DNA of 64,000 nt, taken from NCBI GenBank assembly GCA_902593735.1, contig CACJJL010000005.1, positions 47,393 to 111,392 of the forward strand, given 5' to 3'. Positions within the stretch are counted from its first letter, which is position 1. Each line of letters begins with the position of its first letter. A program made the translations under genes and the position numbers. The notes beneath the pieces were generated by a model that was not told the DNA's origin, searched no databases, and saw only the letters and a list, made by a program, of their open reading frames with translations. The stretch comes from an uncultured SAR116 cluster alpha proteobacterium (GTDB lineage: Bacteria > Pseudomonadota > Alphaproteobacteria > Puniceispirillales > Marisalimonadaceae). Below, one piece after another: positions 53,048 to 62,425 of the stretch.

Positions 53048-53599
53048 CTAGTTTTTTGACCAATGATTTATTCTTTTTAGTTCTGTTCTAATAATTTTAC
53101 TGTTATTAATGAGTGCAAATTTTCCAGATATGTTTGCATCTTTATATCCTAATAAAGATTCTATATTTTCAGTAAAACTTGAACCATCTTCATAAACTAA
53201 ATCATTGTTAAATGTATTTTGAAAGTCTTTGAAATTGATTGATGCTTGAATTAGGTTGCCTGCCTTAATATAATTTTGGATGGTTAATGCATAATTTTTC
53301 ATTCTTTCACTTTCATTTATTATGTAAGCGTTTTCTTTTATTAAATTCTCACAATCTGTGAGTATTTTTGCACTTTTATTATAAAGGCTATTAGCTGCAT
53401 CTTTTCTTGACGATGCAAGTGCGTCAAATTTTTTACCATCATCTATGCATTTATTATATGATCTAGATAAAGTATTGATTTTAGAATTTTCAATTGCATT
53501 TTGAATTTTAGCGCTTTGGCTGTAAGTACTTATATTACAACTTACAAGAGAAAAACTGGATAAGGCTACCAAAATTAAATTTCTATAAATATTAGACAT
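53048..53599 (-). CDS. Putative lipoprotein of the envelope locus
   Basis: 183 aa with a lipoprotein signal ending LVSC (Cys 21). The mature part is helical with a few cysteines (KCIDDGKKFD; ILTDCENLI). Unrecognised. It could be the outer- or inner-membrane lipid anchor of the complex. Eleven bases after the glycine-zipper gene. Confidence 0.65.
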   Translation of the reverse strand: MSNIYRNLILVALSSFSLVSCNISTYSQSAKIQNAIENSKINTLSRSYNKCIDDGKKFDALASSRKDAANSLYNKSAKILTDCENLIKENAYIINESERMKNYALTIQNYIKAGNLIQASINFKDFQNTFNNDLVYEDGSSFTENIESLLGYKDANISGKFALINNSKIIRTELKRINHWSKN

Positions 53600-53610
53600 T
53601 TTTTTTCCTT

Positions 53611-54075
53611 TTAGTTATTAAAATATATTACGTCATGTATGTTGTAAGGGACTGAGGATCTTAAGTTTATTATCCTATTTTCAGTTCTTACTTTTATTCT
53701 ATAATGGGAAAACTTGGTGATTTTTTGATTTGTGTAATATGTTTGATCATAACAAGTTTGCAATTGACTTGTTTTATGTTTGTCAATTGCTAACAAAGAA
53801 CCAAATAATGCACCGATAGCACCTGCACCATGTTGATCACTTAATTTATTGCCGATTACACTCCCAATTAATCCCCCAACTGCTATATCTGCGAAATTAT
53901 TATTAACCCTTTTATTTTCGCATACATGTTTAGTATGAGGTTGTGTAATATTTGTTGTTAATGTTATTGGTTTTATACTTATTACAACTCCCCAATTATT
54001 ATTAAATTGAGAAGCATAAGAAATTGTTGAAGTTGCCACTAAAAAATATAAAATAGAAAATATTATTTTTAACAT
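53611..54075 (-). CDS. Exported glycine-zipper (17 kDa antigen-like) protein
   Basis: 154 aa with a signal peptide (about 1-21). The segment IAVGGLIGSVIGNKL, then GAGAIGALFGSLLAI, is a glycine-zipper hairpin of the type found in the Rickettsia 17-kDa surface antigen family (PF05433). The end has a beta-rich part with cysteine (CYDQTYYTNQ). First gene of the eight-gene minus-strand block; the endonuclease gene diverges from it 94 bases away. Confidence 0.78.
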   Translation of the reverse strand: MLKIIFSILYFLVATSTISYASQFNNNWGVVISIKPITLTTNITQPHTKHVCENKRVNNNFADIAVGGLIGSVIGNKLSDQHGAGAIGALFGSLLAIDKHKTSQLQTCYDQTYYTNQKITKFSHYRIKVRTENRIINLRSSVPYNIHDVIYFNN

Positions 54076-54168
54076 GTTAATACCTGTTTGTTATGTTTGC
54101 ACGTAAGTCATGGAAAATTTTGAAAAATTTTTGTGTTATAAAATTTTTCTAAATTAGAAGGAATTCAA

Positions 54169-55089
54169 ATGAAATTTTTATTAATCTTAATATCATTCTT
54201 TACTTTAACATTTCACCAACCACTTTTTGCTGAAAATGGTAACTCAAAAATTGAGAGTTTTAATAAATCTAAAAAATTATTAGCCAAAATCCATATCGAA
54301 AATCCATTAACATTTTATTGTCAATGTAAATATAATAATAAAAAGCCTGATTGGGAAAGTTGTGGATTTGTTCCAAGGAAAGACAAAAAAAGAGCATCAA
54401 GGATAGAATGGGAACATATATTACCAGCTTCTCATTTTGGAATAAAATTTGATACATGGAAAAATGGTCATCCAAATTGTAAAAATAAAAAGGGTAAATC
54501 ATTTAAAGGTCGAAAATGTACAGAAAAAATTTATGCAAAATATAGACTAATGCAGGCTGACTTATATAATCTCCAACCTGCAATAGGTGAAGTTAATGGT
54601 CTGAGAAGTAATTATCAAATAGATATTATAGATGGTGAAATAAGAGAGTTTGGTAAATGCGATATAGAAATAAAAAATAAAAAAATAGAGCCTAGCAAAC
54701 AGATACGAGGTGATATTGCAAGAACATATTTATATATGGAACAAAGTTATCCTAATTATATAAAATTTGATAATGATTTAAGAAATTTAATAATAAAGTG
54801 GGACAAAGATGATCCAATAGATGATTGGGAGTGCAAAAGAGCAAAAAAAATTCAAAACGTTCAGGGTAATATAAATCAAATATTATCAACGCAGTGTGAA
54901 AATCCTAGTAAAAAAAACTTGAAAAAATCAAGTTCTCTTTCTAATGACGTTAATAAGGAGACTTCAACTACAATAGTCATACAAAAAGATAAAAAAAATA
55001 TAGAAAGAAGAAATGGAAAAGTCGAAAATAATGTTAAAAGTAAAATTGGCGCATATAAAGGTGCAGGCACCAATCACGCATTAAAATAA
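54169..55089 (+). CDS. Secreted endonuclease I with C-terminal GAGTN tag
   Basis: 306 aa, signal peptide (1-21). EndA/NucM-type domain with catalytic region RIEWEHILPASHFG (H83), MQADLYNLQPAIGEVNGLRSN and an RGDIARTYLYM segment. It cuts DNA and RNA in the periplasm or outside the cell. A charged linker leads to the end GAYKGAGTNHALK, similar to the ends of the proteins at 37068-37769 and 44831-46450. It lies 94 bases from, and divergent to, the minus-strand block. Confidence 0.88.
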   Translation: MKFLLILISFFTLTFHQPLFAENGNSKIESFNKSKKLLAKIHIENPLTFYCQCKYNNKKPDWESCGFVPRKDKKRASRIEWEHILPASHFGIKFDTWKNGHPNCKNKKGKSFKGRKCTEKIYAKYRLMQADLYNLQPAIGEVNGLRSNYQIDIIDGEIREFGKCDIEIKNKKIEPSKQIRGDIARTYLYMEQSYPNYIKFDNDLRNLIIKWDKDDPIDDWECKRAKKIQNVQGNINQILSTQCENPSKKNLKKSSSLSNDVNKETSTTIVIQKDKKNIERRNGKVENNVKSKIGAYKGAGTNHALK

Positions 55090-55098
55090 GGGCGAATA

Positions 55099-55845
55099 AT
55101 GATTTCAAAAAGCTTTAATGTTGAAAGTCTTTTTCCTAATGATGAAACTAAACCTAATATAGGTGAAATAATATTAAGTATTATTATTATCTTGTCAGTT
55201 ATCACGCTTATTCTAGAAACAGAAATTACAATTTATCAGAAACACCAAACTATATTTAATATTCTCGATTATATTTTTTTTGTACTCTTTAGTATCGAAT
55301 ATATTCTAAGATTATTTTTTTGCGGCAAAATTGAAAAATATCGAGGGATCAAAGGAAAAATAAAATATATTTTCAGTCCTATAGCACTTGTTGATCTATG
55401 CGCAATTTTGCCAAATATTTTGATGTTTTTTGTAGAAGACTTAGTTTTGTTAAAGTTATTAAGATTAATAAGAATGTTTAGAATCATTAAATTAGTTGAA
55501 ACCAATAAATCTTTAAAATTATTTTTTAAGTCAATATATAATTCTAAGTCACAATTAATTTCTAGTTTGGTCGTAACACTCTTCTTACTTCTATTTGGAG
55601 CCGTAATCCTTTATCTTGTTGAGGGTGAGGCTCAACCAGAAACCTTTGGAAGTATTCCAAGAGCTATGTGGTGGTCAATGGCTACTCTTACCACGGTTGG
55701 GTATGGTGATGTTTATCCTATAACGTTGTTGGGTAAAATTTGTGCCGGTTTTATAGCTCTTGTCGGTATTGGTGTAGTAGCATTACCTGCAGGTATAATT
55801 GCAGCAAATTTTACTAATGAATTGTCAGATAATGATAAAAAATAA
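55099..55845 (+). CDS. Voltage-gated-type potassium channel
   Basis: 248 aa. Six membrane segments; S4 is LLKLLRLIRMFRIIKL (regular Arg) near residues 115-130, followed by a pore with selectivity filter TTVGYGD near residue 200. The family is the ion transport (PF00520)/Kv-like group, common in bacteria (for example KvLm-like). It sets membrane potential or potassium flow. It begins 9 bases after the nuclease and may be cotranscribed, but seems unrelated in function. Confidence 0.9.
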   Translation: MISKSFNVESLFPNDETKPNIGEIILSIIIILSVITLILETEITIYQKHQTIFNILDYIFFVLFSIEYILRLFFCGKIEKYRGIKGKIKYIFSPIALVDLCAILPNILMFFVEDLVLLKLLRLIRMFRIIKLVETNKSLKLFFKSIYNSKSQLISSLVVTLFLLLFGAVILYLVEGEAQPETFGSIPRAMWWSMATLTTVGYGDVYPITLLGKICAGFIALVGIGVVALPAGIIAANFTNELSDNDKK

Positions 55846-55863
55846 TCTTAATAAAATTTAATT

Positions 55864-57045
55864 TCATTTATCTATAATTAACTTGTTGATTTTATTTTTT
55901 TCAATGTAATCCCAATCATATTCAATCCCTAAACCTGGTAAATCATACACTTCAACATTTCCTTCTTTATCAATACAATTAATCTCGTCAGTATATTCAT
56001 TTAGGTAAATAGGAAGCGACCACGGATTCATACAATTAGGATGAAGAAGGTTTACTTCATAAAAATTTGAATTTCTGGATGCACCCATTAATTGTCTCAT
56101 AGCAGGTCCGCAAGAATGAATTTCACAATCGATTCCAAGTCCTTCAGATGCGATAACTAATTTATGTGAACCTGTTATTCCTCCGTCATAATCAGGATCT
56201 GCTCTTGAAAAGAAAGATGCTCCGTTTGTAATTGAATCTACTGATGTTTCAAAATTTCGAATATGTTCACCTATTAAAATTGGGGTTGATAATTTTTTTG
56301 ATAAAATTTCATTTCCATTCATTGATATCCCACCATCTTTATATGGATCCTCGTACCAATAAAAATTATATTCATCACATACTTTTCCAATTTCTAACGC
56401 ATCAGATAGTGTTGACAAATGACATGCTGAATCATACATAATCTTAATTTTACCAGATATTCTATTGCCAACTGCTTCCAGCATCGCTCTTTCTTCAGCG
56501 ACATTACCTTCCTTCCATCCGTGCATCTTAAAAGCTTTAAAACCCATTTCTAAACATTTTTCTGCAAAGTCGGCATAAGCTTCTGGACAAGACAAACCAT
56601 TTCTTTCTCTGTCTCCACCCATTGTACTTGCATAGGCAACTAATTTATTTCTATTACCTCCTAGTAATTCCATAATTGAACAATTATATCTTTTTCCTGC
56701 TAGATCCCATAATGCTATGTCAATAGCCCCAATGCCAACTTCTCCAATATGTTTGCAAAGACCTCTTAAATCCCTATATATAGTTTCTCTCTCTAGTGGA
56801 TTTTTACCTAAAACATGATATGACAATGCTTCTGTTGCAGACATAATTACTTTCGCTCTTCCTCTAGGAGGCACGTATTCTCCAAAATTACCTTCGTTAT
56901 CAAAAATTTTTATACCAAATCTTAAATGATAATTTTTAGACCCAGGTTTATATGAAATTCCAATGCCACTTTCATTTTCTTCAATATTTTCGATTTCAAT
57001 TTCAAAAGATGTTATTTCAATCCTATCAATTTTTAATTTTGACAT
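55864..57045 (-). CDS. Mandelate racemase/muconate-lactonizing-family enzyme
   Basis: 393 aa, enolase superfamily. Catalytic candidates: K173/H175 in AFKMHGW, metal ligands D205 (MYDSA), E232 (WYEDPY) and E260 (IGEH), and H310 near the C-terminal His-Asp dyad. The KxH motif instead of KxK is less usual and points to an acid-sugar dehydratase or racemase-like reaction. It is convergent with the potassium channel, 18 bases apart, and neighbours a second family member. Confidence 0.85.
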   Translation of the reverse strand: MSKLKIDRIEITSFEIEIENIEENESGIGISYKPGSKNYHLRFGIKIFDNEGNFGEYVPPRGRAKVIMSATEALSYHVLGKNPLERETIYRDLRGLCKHIGEVGIGAIDIALWDLAGKRYNCSIMELLGGNRNKLVAYASTMGGDRERNGLSCPEAYADFAEKCLEMGFKAFKMHGWKEGNVAEERAMLEAVGNRISGKIKIMYDSACHLSTLSDALEIGKVCDEYNFYWYEDPYKDGGISMNGNEILSKKLSTPILIGEHIRNFETSVDSITNGASFFSRADPDYDGGITGSHKLVIASEGLGIDCEIHSCGPAMRQLMGASRNSNFYEVNLLHPNCMNPWSLPIYLNEYTDEINCIDKEGNVEVYDLPGLGIEYDWDYIEKNKINKLIIDK

Positions 57046-57093
57046 GAGAATACTCCTTAATAACTATTTAAAATTTAATTAATAAATAAGTAA

Positions 57094-58302
57094 TCATTTA
57101 AAATTTTTGTTTGTGTACTCTGATAAGGATAACTCAGCAATTTTATCAAAAACGTTTTTATTTTTTTTTTCAAAAATATTTTTATGTTTAAAAATATCTA
57201 AATTTTTATCGATTTGAACTCCTATACCAGGTTTATCTCTTAAACTAATTTTTCCATTTTTTATTTGTGGTAGGTTGTTTGATACTAATATATTAAAAAA
57301 AGGTGTCTCATCGAATTGATGTTCGAGTATTACTGGTGTATCTATAACGCTACATACTTGAATAGAGTGTGCATGACATATTGGACCTGAGGGATTATGA
57401 GGAGAAAACTCAGCACCATACATATTAATGAAATTAGCTATTTCTAGCATTTTAATAGGCCCTCCTACATATTTAACGTCAGGCATTACAATGTCATAGC
57501 ACCCCTCTTTTAAAAATGGTTCGAAATGATTTTTTGAAATACATGTTTCAAGGCCAGCTAGCTTTATACCATACTTGTTTATTTTATTTCTAATATTTTT
57601 AATATCCTTAATTGATTTAACATTTTCTAAAATAGGACATTCCAACCAATAAATATCAAATTGTAATAATTCATTAATTAAAATATCTATAAATTGCTCT
57701 TGAAATCGCCAATGACAGTCAATCATTAATTTTGCCCCTTTCTCAATTATATTTTTAATTACCTCTATCCTTTCAAGACCAATTGTTAAGGATCTATAAA
57801 AATCAGATTTAGATTGAGACGGAAAAACTTCATCAAAAGGTGCAAATTTATAAGCATTAAAACCATTATCTTTAACAAATTGTATACTTTTTTTTACACC
57901 TTTTAAGGACCTATCAAGTGTTCTTCTATTAAAATTTGCATATAATTCAACCTCAGAATTCCTAGGAATTCCAATTTCGTTTGCCAAAGAGATTTTTTTA
58001 TTTTTAGCAACTAAATCTACGAACGCTGAATTAATTGCAGAGTATAAAACTGCATTTGGTATATTTTCAATTGTATATTCTACTTTTAATTTTAAACTTA
58101 ACTCATCAAGTGAGAGTCCAACTAGTTGAGGTAATTTATTCTTTGCTAATTCATAAATTAATTTCTCTTTTTTGTTCAAGGTTGCTTCACCCCATCCATT
58201 ATTACCATTTGCTAATCTTAAATTTATAAATATCCATGTAGTATTTTTATTGATTTTAGCAGAATATATATCTGCTTCTGATATTATTTCTTTGGTATTC
58301 AA
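57094..58302 (-). CDS. Second enolase-superfamily (MR/MLE) enzyme
   Basis: 402 aa. K152 (AYKFAPFDE), metal ligands D195 (MIDCHW, with H197), E221 (LECPI) and E252 (GLETC), and H302 in FSPHNPSGP, matching mandelate racemase/galactonate-dehydratase-like layout. It differs clearly from its neighbour, so the two are separate subfamilies and may act in sequence. It probably belongs with the sulfatase and TTT genes. Confidence 0.85.
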   Translation of the reverse strand: MNTKEIISEADIYSAKINKNTTWIFINLRLANGNNGWGEATLNKKEKLIYELAKNKLPQLVGLSLDELSLKLKVEYTIENIPNAVLYSAINSAFVDLVAKNKKISLANEIGIPRNSEVELYANFNRRTLDRSLKGVKKSIQFVKDNGFNAYKFAPFDEVFPSQSKSDFYRSLTIGLERIEVIKNIIEKGAKLMIDCHWRFQEQFIDILINELLQFDIYWLECPILENVKSIKDIKNIRNKINKYGIKLAGLETCISKNHFEPFLKEGCYDIVMPDVKYVGGPIKMLEIANFINMYGAEFSPHNPSGPICHAHSIQVCSVIDTPVILEHQFDETPFFNILVSNNLPQIKNGKISLRDKPGIGVQIDKNLDIFKHKNIFEKKNKNVFDKIAELSLSEYTNKNFK

Positions 58303-58318
58303 AATTTAATCCTAAACT

Positions 58319-59761
58319 TTATTTTGGAGGTGGAGTTGCTCCTGTCGCACCTAATTTACCAGCCGCTTCTATACCACCAAAACCCTTTATCATCTTGTCT
58401 TGATCTATGAAAGCTTGTTTATTTATTTCTTCAGGATCACAAATTTTGAATAAATCTGATTTTAGTTCATTTAAAATACTATTATAATCATCAACTTGTG
58501 ATAAATCGAAAATTTCTTCAGGATCTTTTTCCAAATCAAATAGCTCTGGTTGAAATCCTACATAATGTATATATTTCCATTTTCCTTTTCTTATCATATA
58601 TGCACCTGAAATTGAGGAAGATGCATGATATTCACTAAATGCAATTCTTGTATCATCATATTCATTTTCAAGAATTTTATATAATGTTTCTCCAGGACCA
58701 TCATTTGGACTCTTACATTGGAAATGATCAACTATTGTTTCAGAAAGATCCATGAGAGTAACTGGAGTTTCACAAATTCCTTTTTTTATCATTGGTCCAG
58801 AAAGAATAAGGGGAATGCAACAAGATTCTTCATAAAAGTTTGATTTACCCCATAAACCTCTTGTGCCAACATTATCTCCATGATCACTAGTGTAAATTAT
58901 ATTAGTATTATCAATAAAACCGTTATCATTTACAGCGTTAATGATTTTGCCAATATTATCATCCAAAAAACTACATAACCCAAAATATGCAGAAATAGCT
59001 GACCATTTTTCATTTTCATCATTGAATTGATTATTACTATTTCTTATTTCATTTTGTTTAGCTATCCAGGGATGCATTTTGTAACCCTTATCTGGATCAA
59101 GTTTTATTTCAGGTAAGATTTCTCTTGGGTACATATCAAAATATTTTTGAGGAACTACAAGAGGAAAATGAGGGGCCACTAAACCAATATATAAACACCA
59201 TGGCTCTTGTTCATTTAAATTTTGTTTTTTTTCTAACCAATCAATGGCCTTTTGAACAACCGCTTCATCATAATCAGTATATTTACTATTGCCTGGGCCA
59301 ATATATTTACCTAACATTCTTTCATTTCTATAAACTAATTTTCTTTCATTTTCTCTTCTAATAGAGCCCCAAACCATTCCTACTCCATCAACAACCATCA
59401 TTGGAATATGTTTTTTATCAAATCCATCATCATCTTCTTGTGACCTATAATGAAGTTTTCCTATTGATTCAACTGATATGTTTTGTGATTGCAGACTATG
59501 ACCCCAGCTAGGTATTTGACCATAATAAGGCATAGCATTATCCCATAAACGATTTTTATGAACTGGCAAACCAGTAGCAAAAGATGCTCTAGCAGGTACA
59601 CAAATTGGACAGGATGTATAGGCATTACTAAATATTACACCTTTCTGAGCTAATCTATCAATGTTTGGTGTTTTTACAAATGGATGACCTATACATCCTA
59701 ACGCTCTACCTTGATGTTCATCGGACATGATAATAATTAAGTTTTCTTTTTTATTTGTCAT
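58319..59761 (-). CDS. Type I sulfatase
   Basis: 480 aa. N-terminal metal site IMSDEHQGRALGC and the sulfatase signature C54-V-P-A-R58 (CPICVPARASFATG), where C54 would be turned into formylglycine. A second metal/active-site segment is DHGDNVGTRGLWGKS, and H-containing text PHFPLVVP appears in the right place. No signal peptide is visible, so it acts in the cytoplasm, unlike many exported polysaccharide sulfatases. Substrate likely a sulfated sugar acid or similar small molecule. Confidence 0.9.
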   Translation of the reverse strand: MTNKKENLIIIMSDEHQGRALGCIGHPFVKTPNIDRLAQKGVIFSNAYTSCPICVPARASFATGLPVHKNRLWDNAMPYYGQIPSWGHSLQSQNISVESIGKLHYRSQEDDDGFDKKHIPMMVVDGVGMVWGSIRRENERKLVYRNERMLGKYIGPGNSKYTDYDEAVVQKAIDWLEKKQNLNEQEPWCLYIGLVAPHFPLVVPQKYFDMYPREILPEIKLDPDKGYKMHPWIAKQNEIRNSNNQFNDENEKWSAISAYFGLCSFLDDNIGKIINAVNDNGFIDNTNIIYTSDHGDNVGTRGLWGKSNFYEESCCIPLILSGPMIKKGICETPVTLMDLSETIVDHFQCKSPNDGPGETLYKILENEYDDTRIAFSEYHASSSISGAYMIRKGKWKYIHYVGFQPELFDLEKDPEEIFDLSQVDDYNSILNELKSDLFKICDPEEINKQAFIDQDKMIKGFGGIEAAGKLGATGATPPPK

Positions 59762-60196
59762 TATGTCATCCTGAATATTTTTATTTATTATCTAAAAAAA
59801 AGGAATTTACAAAGCCTAGTATTCTGAAAATTCATTAATGAGAGCTTTAATATTAATTTTAATCTTTTCATCATTTATAGTTTTGTTCATGTCAAATAAT
59901 AAAACTTTTTGATTTATTGAATATTAATTTTAACATCTCTATCTAATGGTACTTTAAATTTAATATCTACACAGATCACTATTACTTAATCTTTAATAAT
60001 TATTTATTAGAAAATTTAATTATGCATAATAGCTTGTTATATCAGACGCAAATCTTATCTTCTAGAAATTATTTTGAAATATTTCTTAAGAGTAAAGTAA
60101 ATAATAACTTACCAATAAATATAATGCATACATAAATGTATCTCAAAATGCAAGCAACTGAACTTTGTTAAAAGTCCAGTCACTAAAAAATAAAGA
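59762..60196. other. Intergenic, no gene seen
   Basis: AT-rich. A short minus-strand frame at about 59816-59890 (MNKTINDEKIKINIKALIN..) is too short to claim. No tRNA, hairpin or known operator found. It separates the sulfatase group from the TTT group. Confidence 0.5.
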
Positions 60197-61144
60197 TTAC
60201 ATTTTTCCGGTTTTTTCAGTTAATTTTCTATAACTTTCATCCTGTTGCTTCATAATTTTTGCTGTGTCGCTACTAGTATTATAAACAACTGGAAATTTAG
60301 TCTTATTAGATATATCTTTGATAGTAGAGTGTTCAGAAGCAACTTTCATTGCAGCCTCTAATTTTTTAATAATATTAGAAGCCATACCCTTAGGGCCCCC
60401 TACAAAATGAAAAGCTCCAGCTTCAATATCTATACCGCTCTCCTTCAAAGTTTTTATATTAGGAGCTGATGCATGACGATAGCTTGCTACTGAAGCAATT
60501 AACTTTATTTTGTCTGGATGACGTGTGTGTATTCCTCCAGAAAAACTCATGTCAACTTGTTTTCCTAATATCAATTGAATCATATCTGCTCCTCCTTTTG
60601 CAGGAACATAATTAACCTTTATACCTTTTTCAGCTGCGATATATTTCATTAATGCTTTTGAACCAGGTGATAGAAGAACATAACTTACAGTTTTTCCTTT
60701 ACTCCATTTTATAAATTCTTCAATATTATTGTATGGAGCACTTACGTGTGAAACTAATCCAAAGTTAAATTGTGCAATTGTACCAACATAATCTAAGTCA
60801 GAAACTTTAATTTTGCACTTTGGATTTGTGTGCCGAGCCCAAGTAACGCTAGAAGATGGATCCATAATTAACGTATAACCATCAGGTTTCATTTTAGAAA
60901 CCTGCATAGCTGCCACGCAACCACCTGCGCCTGGCTTGTTTATAATATTTACTTGTTGACCTAATTCTTCACTCATGACTTTTGCAAGCACTCTGCCAAC
61001 CGTATCAGTTCCTCCACCAGCTTTATATCCAATATATAATTTTATCGGTTTATTTGGATAATCAGCAAAAGAATTGTTAAGTCCAAGCAAAAGGCTAAAC
61101 ATTAAAAATAATAACCATTTAGAAAAATTTATTACATTCATCAT
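60197..61144 (-). CDS. TTT-family periplasmic binding protein (Bug/TctC)
   Basis: 315 aa, signal peptide (about 1-27). The family pattern starts YPNKPIKLYIGYKAGGGTDTVGR, with LGQQVNIINKPGAGGCVA and MADGYTL-like MKPDGYTLIMDPSS. It binds a carboxylate for the TctA/TctB membrane pair. It is followed on the minus strand only by empty sequence, and preceded by the CoA-transferase; TctA and TctB lie beyond. Confidence 0.9.
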   Translation of the reverse strand: MMNVINFSKWLLFLMFSLLLGLNNSFADYPNKPIKLYIGYKAGGGTDTVGRVLAKVMSEELGQQVNIINKPGAGGCVAAMQVSKMKPDGYTLIMDPSSSVTWARHTNPKCKIKVSDLDYVGTIAQFNFGLVSHVSAPYNNIEEFIKWSKGKTVSYVLLSPGSKALMKYIAAEKGIKVNYVPAKGGADMIQLILGKQVDMSFSGGIHTRHPDKIKLIASVASYRHASAPNIKTLKESGIDIEAGAFHFVGGPKGMASNIIKKLEAAMKVASEHSTIKDISNKTKFPVVYNTSSDTAKIMKQQDESYRKLTEKTGKM

Positions 61145-61207
61145 TTCCCCCCATTTAAAATTATTTTATCTAATGAACTTATTTCATTTATTTATTAATA
61201 ACAATTA

Positions 61208-62413
61208 TTATTTAACAATACACTTTTTTCGTAAACTCTGTATTTCATTATCATCAAGCCCTATTGTATGTAAAATTGATTTTGTGTCACCTCCTAAAGT
61301 TGGTGGAGGCTTTTTTGGAGCAACAACTCTGTCATTCACTTTAAAACCAATACTAGGAACTAAAAAATCTTTATTAATGTCATTTATGTAAACTTTATTC
61401 CAAAGTTTTCTTGAAATAAATTGTTTTTCAGAAACAGCCTCTGGAATTGTTCTTATTTTACCAGAGGGAACTTCAAAATCATTCAATAATTTTTCTAAAA
61501 ATTCTGCTGTTTTTAAACTAAAAATTTTTTGAATTTCCAATCTTAATTTTTCTTTATTATCATTGCGAAATTGTAATGATTTCCATTTATTTTTATCAAA
61601 TGGTAAAATTGTATTTAAAGCATCACATAAGGAAAAAAATTGATCATTAGTATTAGCCGCTAAAAGTATTGGAGATGATTTGGTTTTATACATTCCAGAA
61701 GATGGTGATCCACTTTGAGCTTCGTTGCCCATTGGCTTTGGCACCCACCCTGAATTTAAATGTTCAGTTACCATATTAGCCATTAATAGCATTGATGTAT
61801 CCATCATAGAGACATCTATTTTTATTGGTTTTTTATTTAATTTAACTTGGTACAATGCAGCAGTAATAGCAAAAGCAGCATTTAAACCAGTTGCATAATC
61901 TATATATGCGGCTCCAACTTTCGTAGGCCCACTATCTTTTGTCCCAGTAGTCGTCATTATTCCACTCATTCCTTGAATAATATGGTCATACGCACCCCTT
62001 TTACTAAAAGGACCATCTTGACCAAAAGCAGATATTGAGCAAAATACAATTTTATTATTTACAGAAGAAACTTTTTCCCAAGTTAATCCAATCTTTTTTA
62101 ATTTCCCTGGTCTCAAATTTTCTACAAGTACATCTGCATTTTCAATTAATTTAAGAGCAATTTTTTGACCATATTTTGATTTTAAATCAATTTGTATTGA
62201 TTTTTTTTCTGAGTTTTGTATTAAAAAAGATGTTCCCATAAATTTTTTAGATAATTCTTTATCTTTACCACCAGTTCTAGTCCAATCACCACCTTTAATC
62301 CTCTCTATTTTAATTACGTCTGCTCCTAATAAAGCTAGTTGATATGTGCTATATGGACCTGCTAAAACTCCTGTAATATCGACTACTTTAATTCCTTTTA
62401 ACGGCTTGAACAT
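61208..62413 (-). CDS. Type III CoA-transferase (CaiB/BaiF family)
   Basis: 401 aa, usual length. Start LKGIKVVDITGVLAGPYST is the family's opening, with GADVIKIERIKGGDW, later LVENLRPGKLKKIGL (Asp/Glu nucleophile region near residue 170: the TKVGAAYIDYATG block holds the D) and a long C-terminal part. It moves CoA from one acyl-CoA to a carboxylic acid, activating the imported substrate. It lies between TctC and TctA, which links transport to activation. Confidence 0.88.
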   Translation of the reverse strand: MFKPLKGIKVVDITGVLAGPYSTYQLALLGADVIKIERIKGGDWTRTGGKDKELSKKFMGTSFLIQNSEKKSIQIDLKSKYGQKIALKLIENADVLVENLRPGKLKKIGLTWEKVSSVNNKIVFCSISAFGQDGPFSKRGAYDHIIQGMSGIMTTTGTKDSGPTKVGAAYIDYATGLNAAFAITAALYQVKLNKKPIKIDVSMMDTSMLLMANMVTEHLNSGWVPKPMGNEAQSGSPSSGMYKTKSSPILLAANTNDQFFSLCDALNTILPFDKNKWKSLQFRNDNKEKLRLEIQKIFSLKTAEFLEKLLNDFEVPSGKIRTIPEAVSEKQFISRKLWNKVYINDINKDFLVPSIGFKVNDRVVAPKKPPPTLGGDTKSILHTIGLDDNEIQSLRKKCIVK

Positions 62414-62425
62414 AATTTCTCCAAA

